DNA from: CALFXN01 sp937957815
GTDB lineage: Bacteria; Synergistota; Synergistia; Synergistales; Aminobacteriaceae
DNA: 64,000 nt
Assembly (NCBI GenBank): GCA_036788195.1
Contig: DAIQNX010000017.1
Location: forward strand, 1-64,000
Reading direction: 5' to 3'
Shown here: positions 41,033 through 49,822 of the stretch, one piece after another
Numbering within the stretch: the first letter of the stretch is position 1
Layout: each line of letters starts with the position of its first letter
Notes under the pieces: generated by a model
The model's input: the letters and a program-made list of their open reading frames with translations, nothing else
Told to the model about the DNA's origin: nothing
The model's database searches: none
Program-made: the position numbers and the translations under genes

Positions 41033-42313
41033 TCAATAGAGCCCCGCAAGTTTCGGCAACACGGTCGTGATCCAGGGAACGTACGCGAGAATGAAAATAT
41101 CGAGAATCATTACCGCTATAAAGGGAGCGGCCGCCCGCGAAATTTCCTCGAGCGACACGTTCCCGATATTGCACCCCATGAAAAGGCAGACGCCGAGCGG
41201 CGGCGTCACCATCCCGACGGCGAGGTTCACGACGATGAGAACGCCGAAATGGAGCGGGTCGATCCCGAGCTGCGTGATGACGGGAAGCAGCACCGGAACG
41301 AGAATGATGATCGACGCGACCGTTTCCATGAACGTCCCGATGAACAGGAGCAACACGTTGATCAGGAACATGACGACGACGGGATTCCTCGAGAAGGAGA
41401 GAATCGCCTCCGCGACGCTCTGGGGGATCTTCTGGGCCGTCAGGATCCAGCTGAAGACAGACGACGTGGCGATGATGAACATGATCATCGCCGTCCCGAC
41501 GACCGAATTCACGAGAATCCCCTTCAGGTCGCGGATTCTGAGTTCCCTGTAGACGAAGAACCCGATGACGAAGCCGTAGACGACGGCAACGACGGCGGCT
41601 TCCGTTGGAGTGAAAACTCCCCCGTAGATTCCGCCAAGGATGATCGCGGGCATCAGGAGCGCGAGGATCGCATCCTTGAACGTCGCCCAGACATGCGCCG
41701 CGTCGGCCCTCCGGTCGCCCTTGTATCCTCGTTTTCTCGCGATGAACCAGGCCACGAGCATGAGGGATGCCCCGACGAAGATCCCGGGGAGAATCCCCCC
41801 CATGAAGAGACCTCCGATCGTGACGCCGGTCATGACGCCGTAGATGATCATCGGGATGCTCGGCGGGATCATGACTCCGAGCGTTCCCGCACACGCCTGG
41901 ACCGCCGTCGAGAACGGGGCGTCGTATCCGCGCCGGACCATCGACGGGATCAGGATCGTTCCGATCGCCGCGACGCAGGCGACAGCCGACCCGGAGATCG
42001 CGCCGAAGAAGATGCACGCGATAATGGCCACAAAGGCCAGTCCTCCCGAAAACCGGCCGACGATCGCGTTCGCGAAATCGACGAGACGCCGCGAGATCCC
42101 TCCCGACTCCATCAGCGCCCCGGCAAGGATGAAAAAAGGAACCGCCATGAGGGGGAACGAATCCGTCGCGGTAAACATCTTCTGAACGAGGACGACCGGC
42201 GGAATCGTGCCGGTGAACATGATCGCGGCCGCGGACGCGAGGCCGATCGAGATGGCTATCGGAACGTTCAGGAAAAAAAGCGCGAGAAGCGAATAGAAAA
42301 GAACGGACGTCAT
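41033..42313 (-). CDS. dctM: TRAP transporter large permease DctM
   Basis: 426 residues, about 12 membrane helices. Family parts: VPIAISIGLASAA, MESGGISRRLVDFANAIVGRF, FGAISGSAVACVAAIGTILIPSM, IPPSIPMIIYGV and FTPTEAAVVAVVYGF. It forms the transport path for Na+-driven uptake of an organic acid. Its ATG overlaps the dctQ stop (ATGA). It is the last gene of the long IclR-headed minus-strand run. Confidence 0.95.
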   Translation of the reverse strand: MTSVLFYSLLALFFLNVPIAISIGLASAAAIMFTGTIPPVVLVQKMFTATDSFPLMAVPFFILAGALMESGGISRRLVDFANAIVGRFSGGLAFVAIIACIFFGAISGSAVACVAAIGTILIPSMVRRGYDAPFSTAVQACAGTLGVMIPPSIPMIIYGVMTGVTIGGLFMGGILPGIFVGASLMLVAWFIARKRGYKGDRRADAAHVWATFKDAILALLMPAIILGGIYGGVFTPTEAAVVAVVYGFVIGFFVYRELRIRDLKGILVNSVVGTAMIMFIIATSSVFSWILTAQKIPQSVAEAILSFSRNPVVVMFLINVLLLFIGTFMETVASIIILVPVLLPVITQLGIDPLHFGVLIVVNLAVGMVTPPLGVCLFMGCNIGNVSLEEISRAAAPFIAVMILDIFILAYVPWITTVLPKLAGLY

Positions 42314-42798
42314 GACGCCGGTCCCTCTCCGCCCACAAGAACGCCCAGCGCGTGTTCGGCCGCGTAAAGGAACATCAGCGAACCACCGGCGCAGATAGCC
42401 GAATACGGGATCGCCATTGATAACTCCATCGCCGGAGAGAGCTGGCGTCCGACGACCGCGAGAATCCTGTGTCCATAGAAGATCATGAGCGCGAAAAAGA
42501 CTATGCTTGCACAGTCGACGAAAAGCGCCGCCAGCCTCTTCATCGCTTTCGGCAGAAACGAAACGATAACCTCGACGCCGATATGGGCGCCTCTCCGTAC
42601 TCCGATGGCTGCACCGAGAAAGGAGAGCCATACGAGGATGTACCGCGAGAGTTCCTCGGACCAGGGAAGCGACGCATGGATCACGAAACGGAAGATCACC
42701 TGCAGGAATACGACGACGACCATAATCACGAGAAGAACGCTGACGACATACTCGGTGACTGTGTTGACGCAACCGAGCACCCTTTTCAGAACCCGCAT
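42310..42798 (-). CDS. dctQ: TRAP transporter small permease DctQ
   Basis: 162 residues with four membrane helices. The DctQ motif LPWSEELSRYILVWLSFLGAAIGVRRGAHIGV is present at about 43-75. It couples the large permease to the binding protein. Coupled to dctM by ATGA. Confidence 0.93.
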   Translation of the reverse strand: MRVLKRVLGCVNTVTEYVVSVLLVIMVVVVFLQVIFRFVIHASLPWSEELSRYILVWLSFLGAAIGVRRGAHIGVEVIVSFLPKAMKRLAALFVDCASIVFFALMIFYGHRILAVVGRQLSPAMELSMAIPYSAICAGGSLMFLYAAEHALGVLVGGEGPAS

Positions 42799-42823
42799 TA
42801 TCCCGATTCCCTCCCGTATGATC

Positions 42824-42850
42824 GCGGCGCGAAGAATTTCTTCGCGCCGC
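42824..42850 (-). terminator. Intercistronic hairpin between dctP and dctQ
   Basis: GCGGCGCGAAG (42824-42834) pairs with CTTCGCGCCGC (42840-42850); 11-bp stem, 5-base loop. No T-run. Such structures after a binding-protein gene often stabilise its mRNA or reduce read-through, giving more DctP than permease. Confidence 0.65.
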
Positions 42851-42862
42851 TTCCCGAATCGT

Positions 42863-43858
42863 TCAGTTTCCCGCGATAATATCGTCGAGGAGTTTCGCGT
42901 CTTCTCCGAGTTCCCCCCTGAACTGCTCGTAGACGGCCTTCGTCGCCTCGCGGAAGGGAGTGGTATCCGGCGTCGTCACCGTCATTCCGAGTTCCTTGAG
43001 TTTCGAAATCTGCTCGTCCTCCATCTTCGTGATCTGCTCGCGCTGATAGACCGCCGCCTCCCGCGCCGCCTTGAGGACGATGTCCTGATATTCCTTCGGC
43101 AGGGCGTCGAACTTCGCCTTGCTCATGATGATCATCGCGGGCGAAAAGACGTGTCCGGTCAGCGACAGATGCTTCTGGACCTCGTAGATCTTCGACGTGT
43201 AGATGACCGGGATCGGATTTTCCTGTCCGTCGACGGTGCCCTGCTGCAACGCCGTAAAGATCTCTCCCCACGCCATGGGGGTCGGATCCGCGCCGAGCGC
43301 TTTCCAGATCGCCATGTGAACCTTGTTTTCCATCGTGCGCAGCTTCAGCCCCTTGGCGTCGGCCGGAACGGCGATCGGACGCTTCGAGTTCGTCACGTGG
43401 CGGAAACCGTTCTCGCACCAGGCGAGCCCCTTCATTCCCTGCTTGTCGAGGAGTCCCATCACGTACGCGCCGATCTTTCCATCAAGTACACCGTAGACAT
43501 GTCGCTTCGACTTGAAGAGGAACGGGAAATCGAAAAGCATGAATTTCTTCTCGAAGCCGCTCATGGGTCCCGTAGACCCCACGTAGAAGTCGACTGTACC
43601 AAGCTGGAGTCCTTCGAGGAGATCCCGCTCACCGGTTCCCAGCTGGTTGTTCGGGAAAACGGAAACCGTAACGTCTCCCTTCGTTTCTTTTTCGACGATC
43701 TCCTTGAAGCGCACGGCACCGAGATGATACGGATGCTTCTCGCTCACCGAATGCCCGAGCTTATAGGCGTACTTCGCCTCTGCCGCGACCATGGCCGCAC
43801 TCGCTCCGACCATCGCGAGACCACACACAAGGACGGCAAAACTTCGTTTCCACGTCAT
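42863..43858 (-). CDS. dctP: TRAP transporter substrate-binding protein DctP
   Basis: 331 residues. Signal peptide of about 25 residues (FAVLVCGLAMVGASAAMVAAEA). DctP family body with HPYHLGAVRFKEIVEKET, FPNNQLGTGERDLLEGLQLGTVDF and the conserved Arg motif LKLRTMENKVHMAIWKALGA, where Arg binds the ligand carboxylate. MAWGEIFTALQQGTVDGQENP follows. Ligand unknown; the pantothenate genes upstream suggest a branched 2-oxo acid or related acid, but this is only inference. Confidence 0.95.
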   Translation of the reverse strand: MTWKRSFAVLVCGLAMVGASAAMVAAEAKYAYKLGHSVSEKHPYHLGAVRFKEIVEKETKGDVTVSVFPNNQLGTGERDLLEGLQLGTVDFYVGSTGPMSGFEKKFMLFDFPFLFKSKRHVYGVLDGKIGAYVMGLLDKQGMKGLAWCENGFRHVTNSKRPIAVPADAKGLKLRTMENKVHMAIWKALGADPTPMAWGEIFTALQQGTVDGQENPIPVIYTSKIYEVQKHLSLTGHVFSPAMIIMSKAKFDALPKEYQDIVLKAAREAAVYQREQITKMEDEQISKLKELGMTVTTPDTTPFREATKAVYEQFRGELGEDAKLLDDIIAGN

Positions 43859-43890
43859 TCCCTACCCCTCCTCTTCATGCTTGAGTTGCC

Positions 43891-44832
43891 TTACAAAATG
43901 GTGAATTCCGATTCATCATACGTCTTCTCGCGCACCGCAACGAGTTTGGCGAGAACGTCGTTGACGGGCGTCGGAACGCCGAGGCGTTTCCCCTCCCCGA
44001 CGATCGCCCCGTTGATGACCGAGATCTCCGTCCGCCTGCGACGGCAGACATCCTGAAGCATCGAAGAGCGGTTGGCGGCCGTCTTCTTCGCGATTTCCCG
44101 CGTATGGTTGACGGGATCGGACACCGTCAGGACGATCCCCTTCTTCTCGGCGACCGCGACCGCTTCCCGGATCGCCATTTCCATGAGATCGCCCGTCTCC
44201 GGGAAATCCGCGAGCCGCCCGTTCCTGAGCCCCGTAACGGCCGTCAGCGCGTTGATACCGACGTTCACGAGAAGTTTCCCCCAGATCAGTCCCATGACGT
44301 TATCGGAGAGCGATACGGCGAATCCCGCATTCCGCAGGACATCCGCCGTTTCCTCGAGTCTTCCCGGAACCGATCCCGACACCTCGCCGATGACCGTATC
44401 TCCCTGTCCCGCGTGCCGGATCGCTCCGGGCCCCAGAAGCGTCGAGCCGTGCCCCGTCACTCCCGCGAGAACCCGCTCTCCTCCGACGACTTCGCTGATG
44501 GCCTCGACATTTCCGAGTCCGTTCTGGAGCGTCAGAACCGCCGTACGGGGACCGACCGCCGGAAGAGCCTGCGTTATGGCCGTCCTCGTCATCGTCGCCT
44601 TGACGAAGACGATCATGAGATCGGCGATTCCGGCTCCGGCGGGGTCGGCAACGGCGCGAAGGCCGCGTATCGTCCTGTCTCCCCCCGCGCCTTCGATTCT
44701 GAGACCATGGGCGTTGATGGCGTCGATGTGCTCTTTCCATACGTCGACGAGCGTCACGGGATACCCCGCTTCCGCGAGTCGTCCGCCGAAGAGGCACCCC
44801 ATCGCCCCGGAACCGAGGATGACGATGTTCAT
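43891..44832 (-). CDS. panE: 2-dehydropantoate 2-reductase (ketopantoate reductase family)
   Basis: 313 residues. Rossmann motif IVILGSGAMGCLFGGRLAEAG, then FVKATMTRTAI (normally VK), LTLQNGLGNVE, and the catalytic Lys region GLIWGKLLVNVGINALTAV, with NRSSMLQDVCRRRRTEISVING at the end. It reduces ketopantoate to pantoate with NADPH. Overlap of four bases with panB strongly supports this assignment within a large family. Confidence 0.92.
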   Translation of the reverse strand: MNIVILGSGAMGCLFGGRLAEAGYPVTLVDVWKEHIDAINAHGLRIEGAGGDRTIRGLRAVADPAGAGIADLMIVFVKATMTRTAITQALPAVGPRTAVLTLQNGLGNVEAISEVVGGERVLAGVTGHGSTLLGPGAIRHAGQGDTVIGEVSGSVPGRLEETADVLRNAGFAVSLSDNVMGLIWGKLLVNVGINALTAVTGLRNGRLADFPETGDLMEMAIREAVAVAEKKGIVLTVSDPVNHTREIAKKTAANRSSMLQDVCRRRRTEISVINGAIVGEGKRLGVPTPVNDVLAKLVAVREKTYDESEFTIL

Positions 44833-45662
44833 GACTTCTTCAGCCCCTCGATGTCCTCCCTGCTCAGCCCGCCGAAAACGTGCTGATCGCCCGGGAAAGC
44901 TCCCTGACGGACCTCGTCGCGATACGCGGCCAGAGCGGAGACGATATCATCGCCGATCTTCGCGTACTGTTTGACGAATTTCGGGAGAAACTTGTCGAAG
45001 AGTCCCAGCATGTCGTGGAAGACAAGCACCTGGCCGTCCGTATAGCGCCCCGCGCCTATTCCGATGATCGGAATGGAGACGGCTTCGGACACGGCGCGTC
45101 CGAGTTCCTCCGGGACGCATTCGACGACGATGGAGAACGCGCCGGCTTTTTCGAGCGCGATCGCGTCGTTGATCAGTTTTTCGGCCGCCCCGAGGCTCTT
45201 GCCCTGGACCTTGAACCCGCCGAGCAGGGATGCGGTCTGTGGTGTCAGTCCGATGTGCCCCTGGACCGGAATTCCGGCGTCGACGATGGCCTTGACGATG
45301 TCGGGACGCGCGCCCTCGAGCTTGAGAACGTCGCAGCCTCCTTCCTTCATCATGCGGTTCGCCGTATGGATCGCCTGTTCGACGCTTTCGTTGTACGAGC
45401 CGAAAACCATATCGCCGACGATCATCGGCGTCGGCGCGCCTTTGACGACCGGACGGATATGATAAATCATCTCGTCGGTCGCGAGCGGGACGGTCCCGGA
45501 ATTTCCCAGAACGACCATCGACAGCGAATCTCCGACGAGGATGATGTCGATCCCCGCCTTCTCGACCAGGACTGCGGACGGATAGTCGTATGCCGTCACC
45601 ATGGTGATGCGCTCTTTCTTCTGCTTCATTTCCTGCAACTTCTGGATCGTTACTTTGGCCAT
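44829..45662 (-). CDS. panB: 3-methyl-2-oxobutanoate hydroxymethyltransferase
   Basis: 277 residues. TMVTAYDYPSAVLVEKAGID, LVGDSLSMVVLG (metal Asp), GGCDVLKLEG, GHIGLTPQ, VVECVPEELG (catalytic Glu) and IGIGAGRYTDGQVLV are all PanB signatures. It adds a hydroxymethyl group from methylene-THF to 2-oxoisovalerate to give ketopantoate, the substrate of the next enzyme. panC and panD are not seen in the window. Confidence 0.98.
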   Translation of the reverse strand: MAKVTIQKLQEMKQKKERITMVTAYDYPSAVLVEKAGIDIILVGDSLSMVVLGNSGTVPLATDEMIYHIRPVVKGAPTPMIVGDMVFGSYNESVEQAIHTANRMMKEGGCDVLKLEGARPDIVKAIVDAGIPVQGHIGLTPQTASLLGGFKVQGKSLGAAEKLINDAIALEKAGAFSIVVECVPEELGRAVSEAVSIPIIGIGAGRYTDGQVLVFHDMLGLFDKFLPKFVKQYAKIGDDIVSALAAYRDEVRQGAFPGDQHVFGGLSREDIEGLKKS

Positions 45663-45721
45663 GTGTCCCGTACAACTCCTTTCGGTTGTTGGATTGTCAG
45701 GCTTTTTGCGAACGCTTTCGA

Positions 45722-47209
45722 TCAATCGTCCCAGAACGTCCGCAGGGTCTTTTCGTCGGTCGGCTTTCCGAAGAAGGTGCCGAGGACAAACGCCACGAAC
45801 GCAATCGCGATCGTGGGAACGATCGCGTGCATCCCGAAGAACGGAATTTTCAGGATCGAGAACAGGAAGAAACAGCCGCATCCGACGAACATCGAGAGCA
45901 CCGCTCCGGTTGCGTTGGCCCTTTTCCAGTACAGACCGAGAACGGTCGGCCACAGAAAGACGGCCTCGAGCCCCCCGAAGGCGAAGAGATTGATCCAGAC
46001 GAGAAGCGAGGGGGGGTTCATCGCCGCGACGAAGACGATGACACCGATGACGGCCGTCGTGATCAGGCTCATCCTCGAGAGCGTCGACGGAGATGTGGAT
46101 TCGTCGTCCTTTCTGACGTAGTGAAGGTAGAGATCCTTGACGATGGCCGCGGATGACAGGATGAGCATTGAATCGACCGTCGACATGATCGCCGCGAGCG
46201 GTCCCGCGATGAAGATCCCGGCGAGGAACGGGGACATGAGTTTCATCGTGAGCGTGGGGACCGCCATGTCTCCGACGGCGATGTCCGGAATGACCGCGCG
46301 CCCCAGCGTTCCGACGAGATGCATCACGAGCATGAGGAACCCCACTGTGATCGTTCCGATGATCATTGCGTCGTGCATCGACTTCGAATCGCGATAGCCC
46401 ATGCACTTGTGCGTCGTCTGCGGGAGCCCGAGAATCGCGAAGCCGACGAGAACCCAGAAGGAAAGAATGAAGGGTTTCGCGATGAAGTTCTTCGGACCGT
46501 ACGGCGTGATGAGTGCGGGATCGATTCCCTGGAGGGTCTTCATGATGTTCGCCACGCCGCCTCCCGCGTGGACGACGGCGAAGAGTATCGCCATGGACGC
46601 GAGGATCATCATGATCCCCTGGACCGTGTCGGTCAGGACGACGGCCCGGAAACCGCCGACGCTCGTATAGATGACGACCGTCAGTCCGAAGAGGACGAGT
46701 CCGACCGTATAGGGATACCCCGTGATCGTCTGGAAGAGACGAGCCCCTCCGATGAACTGGGCGAGCATCGATGCCATCAGGAAGACGATCAGGGCGGTGG
46801 AAGCGGCGGCGACGACGATATCGTTCTTGTACCTCGCGCGAAGGAAATCCGTCACCGTCACGGCTCCAACCCGCCGCGACACGATCGCGAACCGTTTCCC
46901 CAGGACGCCGAGCGTCAGAAAGGCCGTCGGGACCTGGATCATCGCAAGGAGGATCCAGCCGAGCCCCATTTTATACGCGACGCCCGGCCCTCCAATGAAG
47001 CTGCTCGCGCTCGTATAGGTCGTGATGATCGCCATCGCGAGGACGAATCCTCCCATCGAGCGGCTTCCGAGGAAATACTCCTCGACGAATCCCTTCGCCG
47101 TCGTCGCCTTTGCGGCCGACCTGTTCGCCCAAATGGCGATCCCCATGACGGCGACGAGATACAGGGCAAGAGGGGCGATCATGCTCAGGTTCACGGACGG
47201 GGTCGTCAT
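45722..47209 (-). CDS. panF: Sodium/pantothenate symporter PanF-like (SSS family)
   Basis: 495 residues with about 13 membrane helices. SSS features: FLGSRSMGGFVLAMAIITTYTSASSFIGGPGVAY, VGAVTVTDFLRARY, TSVGGFRAVVLTDTVQGIMM and IFIAGPLAAIMSTVDSMLILSSAAIVKD. PanF is preferred over other SSS substrates because a YhdT-like subunit precedes it (ATGA overlap) and panB-panE follow. It imports pantothenate with Na+. Confidence 0.9.
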   Translation of the reverse strand: MTTPSVNLSMIAPLALYLVAVMGIAIWANRSAAKATTAKGFVEEYFLGSRSMGGFVLAMAIITTYTSASSFIGGPGVAYKMGLGWILLAMIQVPTAFLTLGVLGKRFAIVSRRVGAVTVTDFLRARYKNDIVVAAASTALIVFLMASMLAQFIGGARLFQTITGYPYTVGLVLFGLTVVIYTSVGGFRAVVLTDTVQGIMMILASMAILFAVVHAGGGVANIMKTLQGIDPALITPYGPKNFIAKPFILSFWVLVGFAILGLPQTTHKCMGYRDSKSMHDAMIIGTITVGFLMLVMHLVGTLGRAVIPDIAVGDMAVPTLTMKLMSPFLAGIFIAGPLAAIMSTVDSMLILSSAAIVKDLYLHYVRKDDESTSPSTLSRMSLITTAVIGVIVFVAAMNPPSLLVWINLFAFGGLEAVFLWPTVLGLYWKRANATGAVLSMFVGCGCFFLFSILKIPFFGMHAIVPTIAIAFVAFVLGTFFGKPTDEKTLRTFWDD

Positions 47210-47490
47210 TTCGCGGCCTCCTTGCGATCTTCCGTCCCGTCGAGCGGGATATCCCTGAAGAAAAGCCTTACGACGACCCAGACGAGTACGGAAACTCCGA
47301 TATATCCGACGATGCAGCTGTAGAAGAACCACGAGGGAAATCCGCAGACGAACGTATAACTCTTCGGATCGGAATCACCGGGGCCATACGCAGAGAAATA
47401 CCACCACAGGAAAAAAAGGCCGTACAGAACGAGCGATATTATCGCTTCCCTATTGGCCTGGCGGATATTTCCGGTACCCTTCGAACTCAT
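47206..47490 (-). CDS. yhdT: YhdT-family small membrane partner of PanF (DUF997)
   Basis: 94 residues from the ATG at 47490, seven bases after GGAGG; an ATG two codons earlier is too close to that site. Two membrane helices (about 17-36 and 56-77), with NREAIISLVLYGLFFLWWYFSAYG and FPSWFFYSCIVGYIGVSVLVW, the YhdT pattern. YhdT is encoded directly before panF in enterobacteria; its function is not settled. Confidence 0.88.
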   Translation of the reverse strand: MSSKGTGNIRQANREAIISLVLYGLFFLWWYFSAYGPGDSDPKSYTFVCGFPSWFFYSCIVGYIGVSVLVWVVVRLFFRDIPLDGTEDRKEAAK

Positions 47491-47600
47491 CGCCATTCCT
47501 CCCTTCGTTGCATATGCGCGCAGTCACAACCACAGGAAGCGGACCGTTCACAGCCGGAACCGCCGCTTCGAACGCTTCCCGCCGCCCGGTTTCCCTCCGG

Positions 47601-48842
47601 TCACACCTCCTCTCCCAGATACAGCATCGCCGTCCGCGCATAGAGTCGTACGGCTTCCTTCAGATCGTCGACATCCACCCATTCATCGACGTGGTGCGGA
47701 ATCTCCCGGTCCCCCGCTCCCGTCACGACGACCGGGACGTGTTTCCACGCCGAAAGGAACGTTCCATCGGTGGCGCCGGGAACACCGTTGTACACGGGGG
47801 GCGTTCCCCGGACCTCACGGTGCGCTCTGTCAATCGCACGGACGATCGGCTCGTCGCGCGACGTTTCCGTCCAGGGACGGTCCTCGAGGAGTTCGACATC
47901 CGCGACGCACCTGTCGTCTCCGTCCGGGTGGCGGCGCGAGAGGCGGTCGACGATGCCGCGGATCTGCCGCAGCAGGGCGGCGTGATCCTGCCCCGGAATC
48001 GTGCGGATATCGAGAAGGACGCCGCAATCCTCGGGAATGACGTTGAGCTGCGCGACGCCGGTCAGAGGCGACTGGACGACGGTCGGCGTGATGCTCGGCC
48101 ATCCGAGATGCTCGTGCCTGCCGAGGCGATCCTTTTCGAAATCCTCGAGGTTGCGGAGATCGCAGATGATCCGGGCCATCGCCCAGTTCGGGTCGTTTCC
48201 CGAAAGCGGCATGCACCCGTGCGCCTGCGTTCCCCGGCATACGATCCGGACGCGCATCGCCCCCTTCTGGAAGACGCAGAGGTTGAAATCCTCTGGTTCG
48301 CAGATGACGGCCGCGTCCACGTCGTCCGCCCACCCCCGGCGAATGAAATCCTTTATGCCGATCATGAGACCTTCCTCGTCGACGGGCAGGCACAAAACGA
48401 TCTTCCCGGAAAACGGAACTCCGGAGTCCCTGATGGCCTTGACCGCGAAGATGCCCGCAGCCGTGTTTCCCTTCGTGTCGCACGTTCCGCGTCCGTACAT
48501 CCGCTTCCGCCCGCCCGAATCGACGATTTCGGCGCCGAACGGGTCGTATCGCCACCTTTCGGGATTCCCGACCGAGACGACATCCTGATGTCCCTCGAAG
48601 AGCAGGGTCTTCCCGGGAGAACGCCCCTCGAGCACGGCGATGACATTGGAACGCCCCGGCGCCGCCTCCTCGACGTGAACATCGAACCTCTCGTCTTTCA
48701 GGAACGACGACAGAAACACCGTGGCCCGCGACTCGTTCGCGTGCGGCCGCGACGGATCATAGACGGAATCGATCCGGACGAATTCCTGGACGAAACGGAT
48801 AAAACGATTGTCATCGATGCATCGAAACAGGCGTTCACACAT
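47601..48842 (-). CDS. M20-family metallopeptidase (ArgE/DapE type)
   Basis: 413 residues. Metal ligands in LLFEGHQDVVSVG (HxD), YGRGTCDTKGN (bridging Asp), LCLPVDEEGLM (Glu-Glu) and near the end VPGATDGTFLSAW and EIPHHVDEWV (His). A dimerisation domain lies at about 190-300. The enzyme hydrolyses an N-acyl amino acid, a dipeptide or a similar amide. It lies directly after the IclR gene (22 bases), which suggests control by the same ligand. Confidence 0.92.
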   Translation of the reverse strand: MCERLFRCIDDNRFIRFVQEFVRIDSVYDPSRPHANESRATVFLSSFLKDERFDVHVEEAAPGRSNVIAVLEGRSPGKTLLFEGHQDVVSVGNPERWRYDPFGAEIVDSGGRKRMYGRGTCDTKGNTAAGIFAVKAIRDSGVPFSGKIVLCLPVDEEGLMIGIKDFIRRGWADDVDAAVICEPEDFNLCVFQKGAMRVRIVCRGTQAHGCMPLSGNDPNWAMARIICDLRNLEDFEKDRLGRHEHLGWPSITPTVVQSPLTGVAQLNVIPEDCGVLLDIRTIPGQDHAALLRQIRGIVDRLSRRHPDGDDRCVADVELLEDRPWTETSRDEPIVRAIDRAHREVRGTPPVYNGVPGATDGTFLSAWKHVPVVVTGAGDREIPHHVDEWVDVDDLKEAVRLYARTAMLYLGEEV

Positions 48843-48864
48843 TCATCTCAAGACTCCCTTCCTG

Positions 48865-49641
48865 TCAGGATCCGTATCCGAGACTTTCCGACAACCCCAG
48901 CGCCGCCGATACGACAAATTCCCTGAAGAGATCCTTTTTCTCCGGATCTTCGTCGTATCGGTATTTCGGAACGGCGACGCTGAGGGCCGCGATCACCTCT
49001 CCGTTTCTCCCCCGCACCGGCGCAGCGATACAGATGAGTCCGGAAACATATTCCTCGTTATCGACGCAGAATCCCAGGCTGCGAATGCGGTCGAGCTGCA
49101 GGCGCAGAACCCCCGGATCCGTAACCGTCTTTTCGGTGAACCGCTCGAACGGGCCCTCACCGAGAAGACATCGGACCTCCTGTTCAGGAAGTGCCGCCAG
49201 GAGAACCTTGCCGAGTCCCGTACAATAGAGCGGCATCGCCTTTCCGACCGGAAGATCGACCTTGATTGTCGCCTGACTCTCGATCTTGTCGATGTACACG
49301 ACGCGATCTCCGTCCCGGACCGCGAGATTGACCGCCTCTTTCGTCCGTGCCGCGAGATCGGTCATAAACGGATACGCCTGGCGCCGGATACCGAGACGTC
49401 GGACGACGTTGCTTCCGATTTCGAAAATCCTGAAGCCGTTCTGGTACTTCCTGTTTCCGGGATTCTGAAGGACGTACTTCTGCGCGCGTAGCGTCGACAC
49501 GAGACGATGGACCGTGCTCGGTTCGAGAGAAAGAAGCGAACTCATCTCGTTGATCCCGAGTTCGCCGTGGATGTCGAGAATTTCTATGACGGCGAGGGCT
49601 CGTACGACTGACTGGACCCCTCCGGATTTCGACTCTTCCAT
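48865..49641 (-). CDS. IclR-family transcriptional regulator
   Basis: 258 residues. N-terminal winged HTH (10-70) with VVRALAVIEILDIHGELGIN and LSLEPSTVHRLVSTLRAQKYV. The C-terminal effector domain has LPVGKAMPLYCTGLGKVLLA and GFCVDNEEYVSGLICIAAPVR. It heads the run M20 - yhdT - panF - panB - panE - dctPQM. A 17-base palindrome lies 19 bases before its ATG, downstream of its promoter, which suggests autorepression. Confidence 0.95.
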   Translation of the reverse strand: MEESKSGGVQSVVRALAVIEILDIHGELGINEMSSLLSLEPSTVHRLVSTLRAQKYVLQNPGNRKYQNGFRIFEIGSNVVRRLGIRRQAYPFMTDLAARTKEAVNLAVRDGDRVVYIDKIESQATIKVDLPVGKAMPLYCTGLGKVLLAALPEQEVRCLLGEGPFERFTEKTVTDPGVLRLQLDRIRSLGFCVDNEEYVSGLICIAAPVRGRNGEVIAALSVAVPKYRYDEDPEKKDLFREFVVSAALGLSESLGYGS

Positions 49642-49660
49642 TGATTCGTCACCTTCGATA

Positions 49661-49677
49661 ATTCCATGTTATGGAAT
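49661..49677. promoter_or_regulatory. Palindromic operator, probable IclR site
   Basis: ATTCCAT-GTT-ATGGAAT, a perfect 7-bp inverted repeat with a 3-base spacer. This size and spacing are typical for IclR-family operators. It covers about +16 to +32 of the transcript from the promoter at 49700-49728. A partial copy (TTCATACGGAATTC, 49686-49699) overlaps the expected start of transcription. Confidence 0.7.
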
Positions 49678-49699
49678 TTTATTGCTTCATACGGAATTC

Positions 49700-49728
49700 A
49701 GTATAGTCCGCCTCGTCGTCGATGTCAA
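49700..49728 (-). promoter_or_regulatory. Promoter of the iclR-M20-pan-dct run
   Basis: Minus strand TTGACA (49723-49728), 17 bases, TATACT (49700-49705), about 60 bases before the iclR ATG. Near-consensus. Confidence 0.85.
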
Positions 49729-49768
49729 AAGCAACCGTATTTTCCTCATAACGTACCGTCTCTCTCCG

Positions 49769-49801
49769 TAAAAAAAAGGGGACGCGCTTCACGCGCATCC
49801 C
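49769..49801 (-). terminator. Rho-independent terminator of the type II secretion operon
   Basis: On the minus strand GGGGATGCGCG-TGAAG-CGCGTCCCC, with one bulged base, is followed directly by eight T. It lies 22 bases after the stop of the last pseudopilin gene. Confidence 0.92.
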
Positions 49802-49822
49802 CTGAACCACACGCAATCACTT

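Noticed and set aside
40433..42367. Long Asp/Arg/Glu-rich plus-strand frame over the TRAP genes
   Set aside because: Antisense shadow of DctM and DctQ; hydrophobic codons read backward give charged low-complexity sequence.
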